A DNA stretch of 64,000 nt from Microbacterium sp. EST19A (lineage in GTDB: Bacteria; Actinomycetota; Actinomycetes; Actinomycetales; Microbacteriaceae): contig NZ_JAHXYZ010000005.1 of NCBI RefSeq assembly GCF_019969685.1, positions 1 through 64,000 of the forward strand. The letters are read 5' to 3'. A program made the translations under genes and the position numbers. Below, in pieces: positions 31,986-40,516 of the stretch (the first letter of the stretch is position 1; every line of letters begins with the position of its first letter). The notes beneath the pieces are model-generated. The model worked only from the letters and a program-made list of their open reading frames with translations, did not search any database and was not told where the DNA came from.

Positions 31986-33206
31986 TCAGCGCGGGGTGCG
32001 GCGGAGTGTCGGGCGACGACGCGCCTGATCAGCCACCCCGATGGAGCCGAGGATGAGCGCCGTCTGCAGGATCAGGGCCTCGCGGGGTCCGGTGGCATCC
32101 CAGCCGATGACCTCGCTCACACGCTTGAGCCGATAGCGCACGGTGTTCGGGTGAACGAAGAGCTCGCGGGCGGTCGCCTCGAGCGAGCGGCCGTTGTCGA
32201 GATAGCTCCAGAGCGTCGTCACGAGGTCGGTGGAGTGTGCCTGCAGCGGGCGGAAGATGCGCTCGATGAGCGTCTGCTTCGCGAGCGGATCACCGGCGAG
32301 TGCACGCTCCGGCAGCAGATCGTCGGCCTCGACGGGGCGCGGGGCGCTCCGCCAGGCGCGCGCGACCGCGAAACCGGCCAGGGCCGCGCGGGCACTCTGG
32401 CTCGCGTCGACGAGCGCGGCGACCGCCGGTCCGAGCACGACGTAGCCCGGGCCGAAGGACGGCTCGAGTCGCGTCGCGATCTCCAGGAAGCCGAGTTCGT
32501 CCTCCTCGCCCTCCTGGCCCTCGACGCGGGCGCGGCCGAGCACGAGGACCAGCCGCGAGCCCTGCACGCCGATGAGAACGTCGACGGCGAGCTTGCGAGC
32601 CGTACGGCGGACGAGATCGACGTCGAACTGCGGGGGAGTCGTGCCCACCAGGACCGCGACCTCGCCGTGACCGTGCCAGCCGAGGGCCGCGATGCGGCTG
32701 GGGAGCTCTTCGTCGGCCTCACCCGTGAGGATCGAGTCGACGACGAGGGCCTCGAGACGCGCATCCCACAGCCCGCGCGCTTCCGCCGCCCGTGCATACA
32801 CGTCGGCGGCGGCGAAGGCCACGTCGCGCGAGTACAGCAGGATCGCCTCGCGGAGATCGTTGCCGCGTCCGGCGACGCGTTCCTCGGTGACCTCGACCGT
32901 CACGCGGATCAGCTGCAGCGTCTGCTGGAGGCTGACGCTCCGCAGCAGCTCACGAGGAGCGGCCGCGAAGATGTCGGCGGCGATCCACGGCGTCGAGGTC
33001 GGATCCTCGTACCACTGGATGAACGAGGTGATGCCCGCCTGCGCCACCAGCCCGACCGCAGAGCGGCGGGCCGGTGGCATGTCGGCGTACCAGGGGAGCG
33101 TGTCTTCCAGGCGCTTGATCGTCACCGAGGCGATGTCACCGGAGATCCGGCGCAGCCAGGTGAGGGTCGCGACCTTGTCCATGTCGCGGGAAGACGAAGC
33201 TGTCAC
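31986..33206 (-). CDS. fasR: PucR/CdaR-type regulator, FasR homologue
   Basis: 406 residues from GTG at 33206. The C-terminal PucR HTH (HTH_30) reads SLEATARELFVHPNTVRYRL around residues 345-365; the middle is the GGDEF-like CdaR region and the N-terminus (17-110) is helical. In Streptomyces coelicolor the same regulator is encoded next to fabDHPF, binds their promoter and activates it. Here it lies directly upstream of fabD and 7 bp after aceE on the same strand, so it may be read through from aceE and link pyruvate oxidation to fatty-acid supply. A second start, ATG 33182, has no better RBS. Confidence 0.88.
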   Translation of the reverse strand: MTASSSRDMDKVATLTWLRRISGDIASVTIKRLEDTLPWYADMPPARRSAVGLVAQAGITSFIQWYEDPTSTPWIAADIFAAAPRELLRSVSLQQTLQLIRVTVEVTEERVAGRGNDLREAILLYSRDVAFAAADVYARAAEARGLWDARLEALVVDSILTGEADEELPSRIAALGWHGHGEVAVLVGTTPPQFDVDLVRRTARKLAVDVLIGVQGSRLVLVLGRARVEGQEGEEDELGFLEIATRLEPSFGPGYVVLGPAVAALVDASQSARAALAGFAVARAWRSAPRPVEADDLLPERALAGDPLAKQTLIERIFRPLQAHSTDLVTTLWSYLDNGRSLEATARELFVHPNTVRYRLKRVSEVIGWDATGPREALILQTALILGSIGVADQARRRPTLRRTPR

Positions 33207-33213
33207 CGAGGGC

Positions 33214-35940
33214 TCAGCTCTCCCCGCCCGCGTTGCCGCTGGTGCCGGCGTTCACATCGTGCAGGCTGTACTTCTGGATGGCCTGCGCGGCGAGCGAGCG
33301 GTCGACGGTGCCTTCCTCGGCGAGCGACTGCAGCGTGCGCACGACCATCGACGGTCCGTCGATCTTGAAGAAGCGACGGGCGGCGGCACGGGTGTCCGAG
33401 AAACCGAAGCCGTCGGCGCCGAGCGTGGCGAAGCGGTTCGGAACCCACGGGCGGATCTGGTCCTGCACCGCGTGCATGAAGTCGCTGACCGCGACGACCG
33501 GACCTTCGGCGCCCTGCAGCTTCTGGGTGAGGTAGGCCGTGCGCGGCTCCTCCTCCGGGTACAGGAAGTTGTGCTCGTCGGCGGCGAGGCCGTCGCGGCG
33601 CAGCTCGGTCCACGAGGTGACCGACCAGACGTCGGCGATCACGCCCCAGTCGTTCTTCAGCAGCTCCTGCGCCTCGAGGGCCCAGGGGAGTCCGACGCCC
33701 GATGCGAACAGCTGAGCCCGAGGGCCTTCGCCTTCGCCGACGGAGACACGGTGGATGCCGCGGACAATGCCGTCGACGTCGACGTTCTCCGGCTCGGCGG
33801 GCATCACCATCGGCTCGTTGTACACCGTGAGGTAGTACATGACGTTCGGGTCCTCGTGGTCGCCGCCGTACATGCGCTCGAGACCGGAGCGCATGATGTG
33901 CGCGATCTCGTAGCCGTAGGCCGGGTCGTACGAGACCGTCGCGGGGTTGGTCGCGGCGAGCAGGTGCGAGTGTCCGTCGGCGTGCTGGAGGCCCTCACCC
34001 GTGAGGGTGGTGCGTCCTGCCGTGGCGCCGATGATGAAGCCTCGGGCCATCTGGTCGCCGGCCGCCCACTGCGCGTCACCCGTGCGCTGGAAGCCGAACA
34101 TCGAGTAGAAGAGGTAGATCGGGATGAGCGGCTCGCCGTGCGTGGCGTACGCCGTGCCGGCCGCGGTGAACGCCGCGAGGGCGCCCGCCTCGTTGATGCC
34201 GACGTGCACGATCTGGCCCTGCGGGCTCTCCTTGTAGGCGAGGAGCAGCTCCCGGTCGACCGACGTGTAGTGCTGGCCGTTCGGGTTGTAGATCTTCGCC
34301 GTCGGGAAGTACGCGTCCATGCCGAAGGTGCGCGCCTCGTCGGGGATGATCGGCACGATGCGGTGACCGAAGTCCTTCGAGCGCAGCAGGTCCTTGAGCA
34401 GGCGGACGAACGCCATGGTCGTGGCGATCTCCTGCGTGCCGGAGCCCTTCTTGGGCAGCGCGTACGCGGCGTCGTCCGGCAGGGAGAGGCCGACGTGGGT
34501 CGTGCGCCGCTCGGGCAGGAAGCCTCCGAGAGCCTGGCGGCGCTCGAGCATGTACTGGATCGTCTCGTCCTGGGGTCCCGGGTTGTAGTACGGGGGCAGG
34601 TACGGGTTCTCCTCGAGCTGCGCATCCGTGATCGGGATGTGCATCGCGTCGCGGAACGTCTTGAGGTTGTCCAGCGTCATCTTCTTCATCTGGTGGGTCG
34701 CGTTGCGGCCCTCGAAGTGCGGACCGAGGCCGTAGCCCTTGACGGTCTTCGCGAGGATGACGGTGGGCTTGCCCTTGTGCTCGGTCGCGGCCTTGAACGC
34801 GGCGTAGACCTTGCGGTAGTCGTGGCCACCGCGCTTGAGGTTCCAGATGTCGTCGTCGGAGTAGTCCTTGACGAGAGCTGCGGCACGCTCGTCGCGACCG
34901 AAGAAGTGCTCGCGGATGTACGCACCCGACTCGGCCTTGTACGTCTGGTAGTCACCGTCGGGGGTGACGTTCATGAGGTTGAGCAGTGCGCCCTCGGTGT
35001 CGCGGGCGAGCAGGTCGTCCCACTCGCGACCCCAGACGACCTTGATGACGTTCCAGCCCGCACCGCGGAAGAACGACTCGAGCTCCTGCACGATCTTGCC
35101 GTTGCCGCGCACCGGACCGTCGAGGCGCTGCAGGTTGCAGTTGACGATGAACGTGAGGTTGTCGAGACCTTCATTGGCGGCGACCTGCAGCTGGCCGCGG
35201 CTCTCGACCTCGTCCATCTCGCCGTCGCCGAGGAAGGCCCAGACGTGCGAGGCGGAGGTGTCCTTGATGCCGCGGTTCTCGAGGTACTTGTTCGACATCG
35301 CCTGGTAGATGGCGTTGATCGGGCCGAGACCCATCGAGACCGTCGGGAACTGCCAGTACTCGGGCATGAGGCGCGGGTGCGGGTAGGACGGGATGCCGTT
35401 GGGGGCGTGCGACTTCTCCTGGCGGAATCCGTCGAGCTGGTCCTCGGTCAGGCGGCCTTCGAGGAAGGAGCGCGCGTAGGTCCCGGGGGAGGCGTGGCCC
35501 TGGATGAAGATCTGGTCGGCGCCGCCGGCGTTGTCGGCACCCTTGAAGAAGTGGTTGAAGCCCACCTCATAGAGCGCGGCAGAGGACGCGTAGGTCGAGA
35601 TGTGACCGCCGACGCCGATGCCGGGGCGCTGCGCACGGTGCACCGTGATGGCCGCGTTCCAGCGGATCCAGGCGCGGTAGCGGCGCTCGACCTCTTCGTC
35701 GCCGGGAAACTCGGGCTCGTTCTCGGGGGCGATGGTGTTGATGTAGTCCGTCGTCGGGACCATCGGCACGCCCAGGTGCAGCTCCTTGGAGCGCTTGAGC
35801 AGGCTGAGCATGATCTCGCGACCGCGGCCGTGGCCCTTCGCGTCCACCAGCTCATCGAGCGACTGCTGCCACTCGCCGGTCTCTTCCGGATCGCTGTCCT
35901 GGGGGCCCTGGGAATACGGATCCTGGTCGTGCACGGTCAC
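33214..35940 (-). CDS. aceE: Pyruvate dehydrogenase E1 component, homodimeric type
   Basis: 908 residues. Thiamine-diphosphate enzyme that decarboxylates pyruvate and feeds the E2 lipoyl arm. N-terminal half: HISTYASSAALYEVGFNHF (GGHISTYASSAALYEVG visible) and the ThDP motif GDGEMDEVESRGQLQVAANEGLDNLTFIVNCN (GDGEMDEVESRG and NLTFIVNCNLQ visible). Middle: PIYLFYSMFGFQRTGDAQW. GTG start at 35940 with AAAGG 9 nt upstream; GTG-ACC-GTG means an alternative start at the second GTG. Actinobacteria combine this E1 with separate E2/E3 genes, absent here. The gene is adjacent to fasR, 7 bp apart. Confidence 0.97.
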   Translation of the reverse strand: MTVHDQDPYSQGPQDSDPEETGEWQQSLDELVDAKGHGRGREIMLSLLKRSKELHLGVPMVPTTDYINTIAPENEPEFPGDEEVERRYRAWIRWNAAITVHRAQRPGIGVGGHISTYASSAALYEVGFNHFFKGADNAGGADQIFIQGHASPGTYARSFLEGRLTEDQLDGFRQEKSHAPNGIPSYPHPRLMPEYWQFPTVSMGLGPINAIYQAMSNKYLENRGIKDTSASHVWAFLGDGEMDEVESRGQLQVAANEGLDNLTFIVNCNLQRLDGPVRGNGKIVQELESFFRGAGWNVIKVVWGREWDDLLARDTEGALLNLMNVTPDGDYQTYKAESGAYIREHFFGRDERAAALVKDYSDDDIWNLKRGGHDYRKVYAAFKAATEHKGKPTVILAKTVKGYGLGPHFEGRNATHQMKKMTLDNLKTFRDAMHIPITDAQLEENPYLPPYYNPGPQDETIQYMLERRQALGGFLPERRTTHVGLSLPDDAAYALPKKGSGTQEIATTMAFVRLLKDLLRSKDFGHRIVPIIPDEARTFGMDAYFPTAKIYNPNGQHYTSVDRELLLAYKESPQGQIVHVGINEAGALAAFTAAGTAYATHGEPLIPIYLFYSMFGFQRTGDAQWAAGDQMARGFIIGATAGRTTLTGEGLQHADGHSHLLAATNPATVSYDPAYGYEIAHIMRSGLERMYGGDHEDPNVMYYLTVYNEPMVMPAEPENVDVDGIVRGIHRVSVGEGEGPRAQLFASGVGLPWALEAQELLKNDWGVIADVWSVTSWTELRRDGLAADEHNFLYPEEEPRTAYLTQKLQGAEGPVVAVSDFMHAVQDQIRPWVPNRFATLGADGFGFSDTRAAARRFFKIDGPSMVVRTLQSLAEEGTVDRSLAAQAIQKYSLHDVNAGTSGNAGGES

Positions 35941-36094
35941 GGAGCGAACCTTTCGTCAAGCTGGCAGGTCATGCCAAGGAAACGGGAAGCGACGCGGGCA
36001 GCCTTGTCGGCTGTACACAACGCGCGCCGGGTTCAGCCTATCCCTCTTCCACGACACGGTCGCGCAACGGGTGCCCGATAGACTGAGAACACCA

Positions 36095-36167
36095 GGGCCT
36101 TTAGCTCAGCTGGTAGAGCGCCACGTTTACACCGTGGATGTCGTCGGTTCGATCCCGGCAGGGCCCA
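36095..36167 (+). tRNA. tRNA-Val (anticodon TAC)
   Basis: 73 nt folding into a complete cloverleaf: acceptor GGGCCTT/AGGGCCC with A73, D stem GCTC/GAGC, anticodon stem CCACG/CGTGG with loop TTTACAC (anticodon TAC, reading GUA), T stem GTCGG/CCGGC and T loop TTCGATC. CCA is not fully encoded (CCT follows). This is the integration target of the adjacent element; 42 bases of it (positions 32-73) are part of the duplicated att core, so the gene stays intact at the left end. Confidence 0.97.
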
Positions 36168-36170
36168 CCT
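36126..36170. repeat. attL: left 45-bp attachment core of the integrative element
   Basis: 45 bp identical to 41676-41720, beginning at the first base of the anticodon loop of tRNA-Val and ending 3 bp past the tRNA. Sequence identity breaks immediately on both sides (GTTTAC here, ATTTAC at the other copy; ACCTT here, ACCTC there). Tyrosine integrases commonly cross over in the anticodon loop. Confidence 0.93.
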
Positions 36171-36203
36171 TGATCTAGCCGCGGAATCATGCGGGAGAAG
36201 GGC

Positions 36204-37331
36204 TCAGGTCCTGTTCTCAGCCCTCCGGACCTTACGCCCTCGCGTCCCCAGGGCGTCCCCCAGAACCGCGTTCATACGGGCCAGTGCCGCCGTGTCGGCA
36301 TCGGACCCCATGTAATGGGCGTAGAGGTCGGCGGTGAGTTTGGCCGACGAGTGCCCCAACCATGCCTGCACGGTCTTCAGGTCCACGCCGTTCTGCAACC
36401 AGATGGTGGCGGCAGTGTGCCGGAGATCGTGGACACGACGGCCCAGGTTGACGTCAGCCCAGTGGCTATCACGGGTCCAGTTTCGACCTGTGCGGGCTGC
36501 GCCCACTGTGTTCGGGAAGACGAGCGCGTCGGGCCGCAGGCCACGGATGCGAGGCAGGACGATCGCGGCGACGTCGTCCGCGAGCGGCACTGTTCGGGCC
36601 TTGCCGCCCTTGGTGACTGTGCGCACCGACTGGCCGTCCGATTTCGAGCGGCTCACGCGTAGAGCGGGGTACGGGAGCTGCTGCACGTCTCGAACACGGA
36701 GAGCTGCCAGCTCGCCTCAGCGCAAGCCCGTGAGGCCCAGCACGAGCACGATGTTGGCGTTCGTCTCGTTTGTGTGGGTGAGCATATCGGTGTGGACGGC
36801 CCGTAGCTCGGCGAGGGTGAATGGGAAGATCTCGCGCTTGGGCCTGTGCGACGTCCCCTTGGGTACCTGCGACTCGATGGCTGCGTTCTTGCTGACGAGC
36901 TTCGTCGCCACGGCCCACGAAAAGAACGAGCTGTAGACCTGCCGGTATCGCACGACTGTGTCGCGGCTGAGCGTGCGTAGAAGCGTCCCGTACAGCGCTT
37001 CCATGTCCTTGGCCGTCACAGCGCTGATCGGACGGTTGCGGAGCGGTTTCACATGTCCCAGGGCGGGGCGTTCGGTGTCGTTGAACGTCTTCGTTCCGAC
37101 CGTGCCCTCTCGATCGGAGCGCCAACGGTCCATAGCCGCGCCTAGCAACTCTTTCCCGGCTTTGGGATCTACGAACTCGCCCAGGTACAGCGCCCGCTTC
37201 TGTGATGCCTCCCACAGCACGGCTTCCGGCTTCCTGTCGAACGTGCGGTCCGCCACGACATTGCGACCGCTCTTCACTCGAACTCGGAACCGGAAGGTTC
37301 CGTCCTTGCGCATCACCTTTGAGATTGTCAC
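36204..37331 (-). pseudogene. int: Tyrosine integrase interrupted by an in-frame TGA
   Basis: Homology runs without frameshift from the GTG at 37331 to the stop at 36204 (about 375 codons), but TGA at 36717-36719 interrupts it. The codon is preceded by GLTGLR and followed by GELAALRVRDV, so the standard box I motif GLRWGEL has Trp (TGG) changed to TGA directly after the catalytic Arg. The C-terminal part has HDLRHTAATIWLQNG and LGHSSAKLTADLYAHY with the catalytic His, Arg and Tyr. N-terminal SAM-like and core domains are intact. GTG start has AAGGAG 9 nt upstream and overlaps the excisionase stop (GTGA). Without readthrough the protein is inactive, so the element would be trapped. Confidence 0.92.
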
Positions 37332-37498
37332 CGTTCGTTCTCCTTGACCCACTGTTCGACCGACTCAGGTCGGTACCGAAAGATGCCCTTGACGACGAGG
37401 ACCGGAGGTCCGTCACCGGAGCTGCGCCATCGCGAAAGCGTGGGCTCAGAGACACCCAGCAAGGCTGCTACCTCCTTGCTGCTGAGAAGTGTTCGCAT
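37328..37498 (-). CDS. xis: AlpA/HTH_17-type excisionase
   Basis: 56 residues from ATG at 37498. Contains a MerR-like winged helix: LLSSKEVAALLGVSEPTLSRW followed by the short wing GPPVLVVKGIFRYRPESVEQWV (GIFRYRPESVEQWV visible). Proteins of this type, placed directly before the integrase, are excisionases or directionality factors in actinobacterial elements. The stop overlaps the integrase GTG, indicating translational coupling. An in-frame upstream start exists but lies beyond the homologous part. Confidence 0.85.
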   Translation of the reverse strand: MRTLLSSKEVAALLGVSEPTLSRWRSSGDGPPVLVVKGIFRYRPESVEQWVKENER

Positions 37499-37580
37499 GT
37501 CCGCCTCCGTGGGTATCCGGCTGTTTAACCGTGATACGCGGACGGGGGACCGTTCGTACACCCTGACAAACACGGTTCGC

Positions 37581-37823
37581 TCACTTTGCTCGGGGGACTT
37601 GGCCCTCGGCCCATCGCTCCACGTCCTCCGGCGTCAAGGTGTACCCGTGGCTAAGGCTCATGCTGCTGGTTGCGTCGATGGCGTTGTAGAGGCCGTAGTC
37701 AGTTGCCACGGGCAGTCGCGAGCGCGAGCGCGAGAGCGTGAGACCCTGCACTGCAAAACGTCGTCGCACGCGGTTCTCCCAAGCCTTGAACTCGGAGGGC
37801 GTCATGTCGTTGTGATCGACCAT
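37581..37823 (-). CDS. Small protein of the integrative element, unknown function
   Basis: 80 residues from ATG at 37823 (GAGGATC 4 nt upstream). N-terminus MVDHNDMTPSEFKAWENRVRR is helical and charged; the C-terminus GYTLTPEDVERWAEGQVPRAK resembles a short helix-loop. I know no homologue by function. It is the first gene of a leftward unit with the excisionase and integrase genes (gap of about 80 bp), and its 5' region contains the three 11-bp repeats, so it may be a DNA-binding regulator. Confidence 0.65.
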   Translation of the reverse strand: MVDHNDMTPSEFKAWENRVRRRFAVQGLTLSRSRSRLPVATDYGLYNAIDATSSMSLSHGYTLTPEDVERWAEGQVPRAK

Positions 37824-37835
37824 TACTGATCCTCT

Positions 37836-37868
37836 CGTACTCGAAACGTACTGGAAGCGTACCAGGAG
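37836..37868. repeat. Three phased 11-bp direct repeats
   Basis: CGTACTCGAAA, CGTACTGGAAG and CGTACCAGGAG begin at 37836, 37847 and 37858. The period is exactly 11 bp, about one helical turn, so bound proteins would line up on one face. The array lies in the 95-bp gap between the leftward excisionase unit and the rightward nuclease gene. Excisionases of other tyrosine-integrase elements bind similar short tandem sites. Confidence 0.75.
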
Positions 37869-37918
37869 GGGGATCGCGGTGGGAGATAGTCTGTGGTGCA
37901 ACCTGGGAAAGGACGTCG

Positions 37919-39676
37919 ATGCCGACCTACGACTGGCCGCTCATATCTCACCGCAGTGGTGAGTCAATCGAATCGCTCGTGGCCACCCTGCTTCGCCTGG
38001 AGTACGCCGATGCTCGGCAGGTAAACCCGTCGCAAGGCGATGGAGGGATCGACATAGTCCGGGAGACCACAGGGGGCGTAATCGTTTGGCAGGTGAAGGG
38101 CTTCACGACGGCGTTGTCGAGCGGCCAGTTCCGACAAGTGAAGAATTCGTGGCTCCGCTTTAACGAAGAACACGTCGGGGCGGAACAACCAGCAGTCCTG
38201 GAGTACCACCTTGTCACTCCGTGGACGCCCACCGAAGAGCGGCTGCGTGACTTCCGGGACCTGACGGGCGGGGCAGACTTTGCGTGTACCTGGGACGGAG
38301 ACGCCTATCTGAGCGGGTTGGGTGACCGGCACCAGGCCACTATGCATCGCTTTACCTACGGGGACGGCGCGTTGGAGCAGTTCGTCAACCAGAAGGCAAT
38401 GATCGCCTCCTCGCCGGTAGAGCGCGCCGATTCCATCTCGATGCTGAGCGCCATCGAGACGAGACAGGACGCGCTGAACGAACTCCGGGATCAGTTAGAC
38501 GACAACTACCGGATCGAGCACGGCACGCTGACGGTGAGCGGCGACGGCCCGCCCATGCCCCCCGGCCTATCCGATCCAGCGATCTTCCATCGGATGGAGT
38601 ACCTCGGCGACGGCAGGTGGAAGTACCAATCTGTCGTCCCGCGTTCCGCCGATTCGACCACGGTGGACCCGGTGTCGTGGGACGTGACCTTTCTGGAAGA
38701 ACCAGGGTCTGAAGGTGCTTTGGCTATTCAGGAATGGGCGGAATGGGGTACACCGTTCAGCAATGTCCGCGGACAGGCGCGGATGGTTGGCGGTCCACTC
38801 CCTGACCCGTCCGACAACAACGATGAGCGCGAGTCTCGACTGTCGTTCGCGCAGGTCAAGCGAGCTGATCCACCGCCGCTCTACCTCCGTTGCCTGACTG
38901 CTTCTGGTGACACTCGGTTCCGACTCCGCCTGACCCCTCGAATCCGTACTACCGGAGCTACGACCGGCTGGATGAGGCTCGTCACAGAGACGCCTGAGGC
39001 GATCATCCGATTTGAAATTCGGATCAAGGGTGACGAGGGCATGCAGGTCAATGCCGAAATCGGGCAACTGCATGGCAAGGACCCTGAGTCGGTGCTTGCG
39101 GAGTCCCGCGTGCTACTCCAAATGGCAGAAGATGACGTGATCTCTGTGGAGATCAATCAGACCGCACCGTTGTTCAAGGCGAACGGGACAGTCCTGCCGA
39201 GCGCGTTAGAAGGCACTGTCGTACCGATAGCTGAGGCCTTGTCGTCCCTCCAGAGACGCACAAGCGCGGCCCTGACGATGCCGGACATGTCCAGCATCAC
39301 CGACAGCCAATTCGGCCTACTACTGCGTTACGCATCGATCTACGGGGGAGAGGCGCATGTTTGGCGTTGGCGCGAGGTCTCGATCTACGCGCCGGGCGAT
39401 GCGTCTGAGATCCCTGCTTTCATCGAGCAGATCGGAGAGCTCGTCGGTGGCGAATTCATGCCCGTCTACGTGGAGGAGCCTGTGTTCCAGCTTGGTGACG
39501 ACTCATACAAGATCGACCATCCTCTCGTGACGATGCGACACTCGGTGCGTCTGTTTGAGGGACAGAACTTGGATGCGGTGCAACCAGGCGAACGAATTCG
39601 TCTGGTGCCGGGCGCTGACGAGAAGGTGACAACGGCAATGGTTGCTGACTGGACGCCCGACACGCCGGTCTTCTGA
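37919..39676 (+). CDS. Mrr-like PD-(D/E)xK nuclease-domain protein with unknown C-terminal region (defence candidate)
   Basis: 585 residues. Residues 12-75 look like an Mrr-type endonuclease domain: GESIESLVATLLRLEYADARQV, a GDGGID motif with D45, then VIVWQVKG with Q58 and K60, giving the D-x12-QxK form of the PD-(D/E)xK site. Residues 95-130 add an FACTWDGDAYL segment. Residues 150-585 contain long beta-rich segments and two helical blocks and match no domain I recognise. There is no methyltransferase, helicase or ATPase nearby. The gene is the main cargo of the tRNA-Val element, reads away from the recombination genes, has AAAGGA 7 nt before its ATG and GATAGT upstream as a possible -10. 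An anti-phage or anti-plasmid nuclease is the best guess; substrate and trigger are unknown. Confidence 0.72.
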   Translation: MPTYDWPLISHRSGESIESLVATLLRLEYADARQVNPSQGDGGIDIVRETTGGVIVWQVKGFTTALSSGQFRQVKNSWLRFNEEHVGAEQPAVLEYHLVTPWTPTEERLRDFRDLTGGADFACTWDGDAYLSGLGDRHQATMHRFTYGDGALEQFVNQKAMIASSPVERADSISMLSAIETRQDALNELRDQLDDNYRIEHGTLTVSGDGPPMPPGLSDPAIFHRMEYLGDGRWKYQSVVPRSADSTTVDPVSWDVTFLEEPGSEGALAIQEWAEWGTPFSNVRGQARMVGGPLPDPSDNNDERESRLSFAQVKRADPPPLYLRCLTASGDTRFRLRLTPRIRTTGATTGWMRLVTETPEAIIRFEIRIKGDEGMQVNAEIGQLHGKDPESVLAESRVLLQMAEDDVISVEINQTAPLFKANGTVLPSALEGTVVPIAEALSSLQRRTSAALTMPDMSSITDSQFGLLLRYASIYGGEAHVWRWREVSIYAPGDASEIPAFIEQIGELVGGEFMPVYVEEPVFQLGDDSYKIDHPLVTMRHSVRLFEGQNLDAVQPGERIRLVPGADEKVTTAMVADWTPDTPVF

Positions 39677-39702
39677 GCTAAATGGAGGCGTAGCCTTGGA
39701 GC

Positions 39703-39975
39703 ATGAGCGCCCCCGCCGACCTTGATGCCATGATCGCCTCAGGTGAGTTCGAGACGGACTCTGAGCGGCGACGGCACGCGCGTCTGCGGTTGCTCTGGCG
39801 TGAAGCAGACGCGGCGATTCGAACCGATGTCTCGTACTCCATCGCACTGGCAGAGGAAGCAAACAAGGCCAAGGCGAGCGAGAAGGATCGTGACGCTCGG
39901 CGCGAGCGCGCCCGGCACGCCAGCCTGCGGGCCGTCGAAGCGCGTGCAGCGCGCAAGACTGCTGCCGCGCTGTAG
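39703..39975 (+). CDS. Small Ala/Arg-rich helical protein
   Basis: 90 residues, ATG preceded by TTGGAGC. Almost entirely helical and charged (RRRHARLRLLWREADAAIR, then KASEKDRDARRERARHASLRA), with coiled-coil potential. 27 bp after the nuclease gene, same strand, so it may be its partner or an antitoxin-like component. No homologue recognised. Its stop abuts the stop of the convergent truncated recombinase (2 bp apart). Confidence 0.6.
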   Translation: MSAPADLDAMIASGEFETDSERRRHARLRLLWREADAAIRTDVSYSIALAEEANKAKASEKDRDARRERARHASLRAVEARAARKTAAAL

Positions 39976-39977
39976 AG

Positions 39978-40316
39978 CTACTTCGCTGCGGCGATGTAGC
40001 GGTAGATCGTAGGAACGTTAACGTTCAGCGTCTTCGCGATCTCAGACACCTTCTCGCCCTCATCCGAGAGCCGCACGGCGAGAGCTGCTTTCTTGCTATC
40101 CAGAGCCCGCGGACGCCCGCCCACGCGCCCCTGCGCCTTGGCCTCCGCCAGACCGGCCTTGGTGCGGCGCTGGATGAACCGGCGCTCCATCTGAGCCATG
40201 ATCGCGAGGAATCCCATCATCGCCTCGCCCATGTCCGTGGTTGAGTCCACGCCATCGGCCAGAGCCTTCACATGGATGCCCTGGGCTCGGAGATCGGCAA
40301 CGGATATACGCGCTAA
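39978..40316 (-). pseudogene. Serine recombinase (resolvase/invertase), 5' truncated
   Basis: Only the C-terminal part of a Hin/Tn3-type recombinase remains: DLRAQGIHVKALADGVDSTTD, then EAMMGFLAIMAQMERRFIQRRTKAGLAEAKAQGRVGGRP (MAQMERRFIQRRTKAGLAEA visible) and the HTH_7 region EKVSEIAKTLNVNVPTIYRY. The catalytic serine domain is missing. Homology upstream of the possible ATG at 40271 continues to about 40316, so that ATG is internal. The truncation point coincides with the first of three TACGCGCTA repeats, suggesting recombination there. It could still bind DNA if expressed. Confidence 0.82.
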
Positions 40317-40384
40317 CCTGGGATTCTTTAATGCTGCATACGCGCTAATCTGTCCACAGAGTTGCTAACAGGCATACGCGCTAG
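40307..40384. repeat. Three direct repeats of TACGCGCTA next to the truncated recombinase
   Basis: TACGCGCTAA at 40307-40316, TACGCGCTAA at 40339-40348 and TACGCGCTAG at 40375-40384, the last two inside GCATACGCGCTA. Spacings are 32 and 36 bp. All have the same orientation. The stretch between the recombinase remnant and the membrane protein gene (40317-40516) contains no other gene that I can support. Confidence 0.7.
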
Positions 40385-40516
40385 CCGTGCGAACAGCGCT
40401 CGTCGCAATGGCCGCGTATGTTTCATCGGCCCAGTCGTGTCGCGCTCGCGACTCGGGCTCGATTGGAGCATGTCACGCAGACGGGCCTGGGCGATGGAGG
40501 CCACTAGGCTGACCGC

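Noticed and set aside
32692..36081. 1129-codon open frame on the + strand opposite aceE and fasR
   Set aside because: High-GC antisense shadow; no domain, and aceE/fasR homology on the other strand is unambiguous.
36204..36686. C-terminal integrase fragment as an independent gene
   Set aside because: It is in the same frame as the N-terminal part, and the separating codon aligns with a conserved Trp; one interrupted gene explains both.
39978..40271. Complete small HTH regulator in the island
   Set aside because: Homology continues upstream of the ATG into resolvase sequence, so it is a truncated recombinase, not a regulator gene.
40307..40384. CRISPR-like repeats
   Set aside because: Only three 9-10 bp units with unequal 32/36 spacing and no cas genes.
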